A DNA stretch of 52,511 bases from Candidatus Levyibacteriota bacterium (lineage in GTDB: Bacteria > Patescibacteriota > Microgenomatia > Levybacterales > UBA12049), in assembly GCA_016199085.1 (NCBI GenBank), contig JACQHJ010000008.1, positions 1 to 52,511 of the forward strand, written 5' to 3'. The notes beneath the pieces are model-generated. The model saw only the letters and a list, made by a program, of their open reading frames with translations. It searched no databases and had not been told where the DNA came from. The position numbers and the translations under genes are program-made. Positions 50,653 to 52,511 of the stretch are shown piece by piece (the stretch's first letter is position 1; each line of letters opens with the position of its first letter).

Positions 50653-50747
50653 ATTTTGTACCCCAAATGTTTCAGAATTGGAATCAGATACGTAAAAATT
50701 TGGAAAAGTGGAGAAGTATTCTTCAACTCGTGCCTAACATCTCTTAG
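50653..50747 (+). repeat. Dispersed repeat copy R4 / micropeptide frame
   Basis: TTTTGTACCCCAAATG then TTTCAGAATTGGAATCAGATACG. The ATG at 50667 opens a 26-codon frame beginning MFQNWNQIRKNLEKWRSIL and ending at 50747. Upstream bases TTTGTACC are shared with R1. Confidence 0.7.
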
Positions 50748-50799
50748 ACTTTAACTGCCAAAGTGGATTAAAAATTGTTAAAAGCCCAGGAAATATTAC

Positions 50800-51237
50800 T
50801 TATTCTATGTAGGAAAGCCTTTGTCTTCTTGTTACTCTATAAGCGGCAATGCTTTTCCATAAATCACTTATTTCATTATCTAAATTGTCAGCGGTCCTAA
50901 AAACATCACGAGTTCGCCATGCTTCACCAGGAATAGAATATTCTACAGCAGATAATCTTCTATCGTAAGCGAGAGGCTCCAATGTTCTAACTAATAATGT
51001 ATCTTTTTCAGCTTGATCCCTAGCTGGTTCTAAATCAATTATGTCATCAACGACACGCATAACTGTTTGACCAACTTGGCTTTCAGACATGCCTTTTCTC
51101 TCCAACCTCCCTTTAATATCTCTAACTTCATCAAGCACTCTTACTAATTTCGTCCTATCTTCGATACCAGTATAAGTAACGACAACACCAGTACGTAGCA
51201 TGCCCGAGGGTAAAGGCTCTCCAGTTTCTGGACGCAC
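50800..51237 (-). CDS. Hypothetical ORFan, 3' part of a frameshifted gene
   Basis: A 145-residue frame starting at a GTG (51237) that is probably not the true start. The same frame stays open without any ATG, GTG or TTG for another 60 codons upstream (to 51417) and reads like protein (LVQINELIPIGNL, then ADGLTQAGLGTYSYAVA). A promoter and ATG in the other frame lie at 51455. The intact product would be about 218 residues, Arg-rich, with a helical middle (DRTKLVRVLDEVRDIKGRLE). No family recognised. Located between R4 and tRNA-Glu. Confidence 0.55.
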   Translation of the reverse strand: MRPETGEPLPSGMLRTGVVVTYTGIEDRTKLVRVLDEVRDIKGRLERKGMSESQVGQTVMRVVDDIIDLEPARDQAEKDTLLVRTLEPLAYDRRLSAVEYSIPGEAWRTRDVFRTADNLDNEISDLWKSIAAYRVTRRQRLSYIE

Positions 51238-51455
51238 TTGCTGTTTTGCAACTGCGTAACTATATGTACCTAATCCCGCTTGGGTAAGACCGTCTGCTAC
51301 CGCTTGATAGAAGGATAAGTTACCTATGGGTATTAATTCATTTATTTGAACAAGGACAGGTCTTGGTCCTTCAAATGCGCTGGTTGTTCCTCCAGGTGTG
51401 GAGGAGTAGCTCCTGCTTTATGTCCAGTTTTTCGCCTTTCGCTTGGAGGTGTCAT
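51238..51455 (-). pseudogene. 5' part of the frameshifted ORFan
   Basis: The ATG at 51455 (MTPPSERRKTGHKAGATPP) is preceded at 8 nt by a promoter (51464-51492). This frame stops at 51342-51344, while the frame of the 50800-51237 ORF is open from 51417 on, so one base appears to be missing within 51345-51417. A 7-bp hairpin, TCCTCCA-cacc-TGGAGGA (51388-51405), lies at the likely junction. It may be a real mutation, a sequence error, or recoding. Confidence 0.55.
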
Positions 51456-51463
51456 GATTTGGG

Positions 51464-51492
51464 ATTCTAACACACAGTAGGTTATTTTTCAA
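51464..51492 (-). promoter_or_regulatory. Promoter of the frameshifted ORFan
   Basis: Minus strand: TTGAAA (51487-51492), 17 bp, TGtTAGAAT (-10 at 51464-51469), 8 nt to the ATG at 51455. Confidence 0.65.
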
Positions 51493-51530
51493 CGAATAAA
51501 ACGCTACAATTTCTTTTTAAAGAATTGAAG

Positions 51531-51556
51531 GTTTAGATTGATATATAAGTCTAAAC
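51531..51556 (-). terminator. Hairpin downstream of tRNA-Glu
   Basis: GTTTAGA-12 nt-TCTAAAC, perfect 7-bp arms, 8 nt after the tRNA-Glu 3' end on the minus strand. No U tract, so termination is only a possibility. The rest of 51456-51562 shows only the ORFan promoter. Confidence 0.3.
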
Positions 51557-51564
51557 AAATAATG

Positions 51565-51638
51565 TACCGCCAAGGGGAGTCGAACCCCTGATTCTCTGGC
51601 TGAAAACCAGATGTCCTAGGCCACTAGACGATGGCGGC
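51565..51638 (-). tRNA. tRNA-Glu (anticodon TTC)
   Basis: Minus strand cloverleaf of 74 nt: acceptor GCCGCCA with TGGCGGT (one wobble), anticodon arm TCTGG-TTTTCAG-CCAGA with TTC, T arm AGGGG-TTCGACT-CCCCT. CCA is not encoded (3' flank CAT). An 11-bp sequence covering its 3' end (51563-51573) recurs in repeat R1. Confidence 0.96.
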
Positions 51639-51646
51639 ATAAACTA

Positions 51647-51675
51647 ATTATACCTAAATTGTGTTTTTAAGGCAA
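51647..51675 (-). promoter_or_regulatory. Promoter of tRNA-Glu
   Basis: Minus strand: TTGCCT (51670-51675), 17 bp, TATAAT (51647-51652), 8 nt to the tRNA 5' end. Confidence 0.65.
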
Positions 51676-51676
51676 A

Positions 51677-52336
51677 CTATTTAAGTCTTTTTCTTAAGTT
51701 TTCCAATATGTCTTTAGCTGTATCCTGTCCGCCGAGTCCGAAAGCTATTCCTCCAGCCACTGCCACCATTGCAACAAGCCCTGTAAACAAGATTCTTATT
51801 AAATCGGTTGCTACTCCAAGCTGGCTTAAGACGGCAAGGATAACAAATACGTTTATTGCCCATCTGACAGCCGAAGCAACTGTTGTTGATGTTTGACTGT
51901 CAACTCCTTTGACAGATGCCAAAACTATGTCATGCGCAATTCTGGCAAAGACAAATCCAACTATTGCAATTACCGCTGCTACAAAGACATTGGGAAGATA
52001 GAATAACACTTCATTTAAAACAGTAATTATTCTAGGTAATCCCCAAACGTCTGCTGTTGGAACAAGGAAAACTAAGATAACAAACCATCTTGCAATCTCT
52101 GCAAGTATATTTGTCCATGTCAATTCATCCTTTAATTCCGGAACTCCGTATTTTTTAAGATATGTTTCCACTCTTAAAGCTTTGGAGCCGCTTATAACTA
52201 TTTGTTTTACCAAGGATCCTACTATGACACCGATTATCAAAATGATTGCTCCTGTTAAAAACCTTGGAATGAAGGAAACCGTTGCGTAGAAAGCATTATT
52301 AAAAGATGCAACTAAGGTTGTACCAATATCGGTCAT
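51677..52336 (-). CDS. Mechanosensitive channel-like membrane protein (TM-helix repeat)
   Basis: 219 residues with five to six hydrophobic segments. FIPRFLTGAIILIIGVIVG, LPNVFVAAVIAIVGFVFAR and the C-terminal LVAMVAVAGGIAFGLGGQDTAKDIL are typical of the TM-helix (PF05552-like) and MscS pore region: the Gly/Ala-rich helix ending GLGGQD. The cytoplasmic beta and vestibule domains of full MscS are missing. The ATG has an AAAGGAGGTGA site. Probably a small osmotic-stress channel or a related membrane protein; gating is not demonstrable. Confidence 0.8.
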   Translation of the reverse strand: MTDIGTTLVASFNNAFYATVSFIPRFLTGAIILIIGVIVGSLVKQIVISGSKALRVETYLKKYGVPELKDELTWTNILAEIARWFVILVFLVPTADVWGLPRIITVLNEVLFYLPNVFVAAVIAIVGFVFARIAHDIVLASVKGVDSQTSTTVASAVRWAINVFVILAVLSQLGVATDLIRILFTGLVAMVAVAGGIAFGLGGQDTAKDILENLRKRLK

Positions 52337-52394
52337 TTAATTCACCTCCTTTCATCTTTTTGATTACACAAGTTATATATTTTTTTGTTTACGC

Positions 52395-52424
52395 TTGTCA
52401 AGAAGCATTACAAATTGGTATAAT
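52395..52424 (+). promoter_or_regulatory. Promoter of tRNA-Lys
   Basis: TTGTCA (52395-52400), 18 bp, TATAAT (52419-52424), 11 nt to the tRNA. Confidence 0.65.
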
Positions 52425-52435
52425 TTACTCTACGC

Positions 52436-52507
52436 GGGCCGTTAGCTCAGCGGTAGAGCAGGAGCCTTTTAAGCTCTTGGTCACAGGTTCGAATCCTGTA
52501 CGGCTCA
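52436..52507 (+). tRNA. tRNA-Lys (anticodon TTT)
   Basis: Cloverleaf of 72 nt: acceptor GGGCCGT with ACGGCTC (one wobble), D arm GCTC..GAGC, anticodon arm GGAGC-CTTTTAA-GCTCT with TTT, T arm ACAGG-TTCGAAT-CCTGT. CCA is not encoded (3' flank CAA). Confidence 0.95.
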
Positions 52508-52511
52508 CAAA

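Noticed and set aside
47603-50736. Integron attC-like core sites (ACCTAAC near R1, GCCTAAC near R4)
   Set aside because: The first lies inside the TTGACA-17-TATTTT promoter spacer, there are no paired GTTRRRY partners at the right spacing, R2 and R3 lack them, and no integron integrase is in the window.

Overview
The window looks like a chromosomal segment of an ultrasmall bacterium of the Candidate Phyla Radiation (Patescibacteria), most likely Microgenomates-like. That is inference. It rests on the low G+C content, lysine-rich proteins, tightly packed and overlapping genes, shortened subunits (a 115-residue AtpH, a 229-residue HolA-like protein), many ORFans, and archaeal-flavoured families (DUF763, COG4900-type metallopeptidase) next to bacterial core genes. 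No rRNA gene is present. Five tRNA genes are present and none encodes its CCA tail.

Layout. At 1-2.8 kb two envelope-polysaccharide membrane genes (GT-C transferase, O-antigen-ligase-like) run on the plus strand. From 22.5 kb back to 2.8 kb almost everything is on the minus strand: polX, lemA, htpX, murT-gatD (lipid II amidation), gatCAB (tRNA amidation), a GGDEF protein, dnaE, a complete F-type ATP synthase operon (atpBEFHAGDC), tRNA-Thr with a GNAT gene, and an Ig-like membrane protein. From 22.5 to 31.4 kb come tRNA-Asp, a LysM protein, tRNA-Gly, pyrG, rplS, DUF763, uvrB divergent from lexA, and dedA divergent from rsmI. From 31.4 to 41.8 kb come eno, ppsA, a sugar-phosphate isomerase/mutase pair, a HolA-like protein, a COG4900-type metallopeptidase, a YkuK-type protein, a secreted glycoside hydrolase and a methyltransferase. 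obgE and a second GT-C transferase follow.

The accessory part is 43.9-51.6 kb: a secreted metalloprotease, a candidate small structured RNA, small ORFans, a DedA-like membrane protein, a minimal nucleotidyltransferase, two tandem PurM-like paralogs and a frameshifted ORFan. Four copies of a short repeat separate the genes from 47.6 to 50.8 kb. Each copy also reads as a small peptide starting MF.NWNQIR or similar. A tRNA-Glu closes the region, and 11 bp covering its 3' end reappear in the first repeat. A mechanosensitive-channel-like gene and tRNA-Lys end the window.

Expression signals are unusually readable. Many first genes have a sigma70-type promoter (TTGACA-like, about 17 bp, often TGnTATAAT) whose -10 box ends only 5-10 nt before the start codon, which predicts leaderless mRNAs. 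Several genes with good AGGAGG sites lie inside operons or downstream of tRNAs. All functional statements come from motif recognition in the translated sequence. No database search was run.
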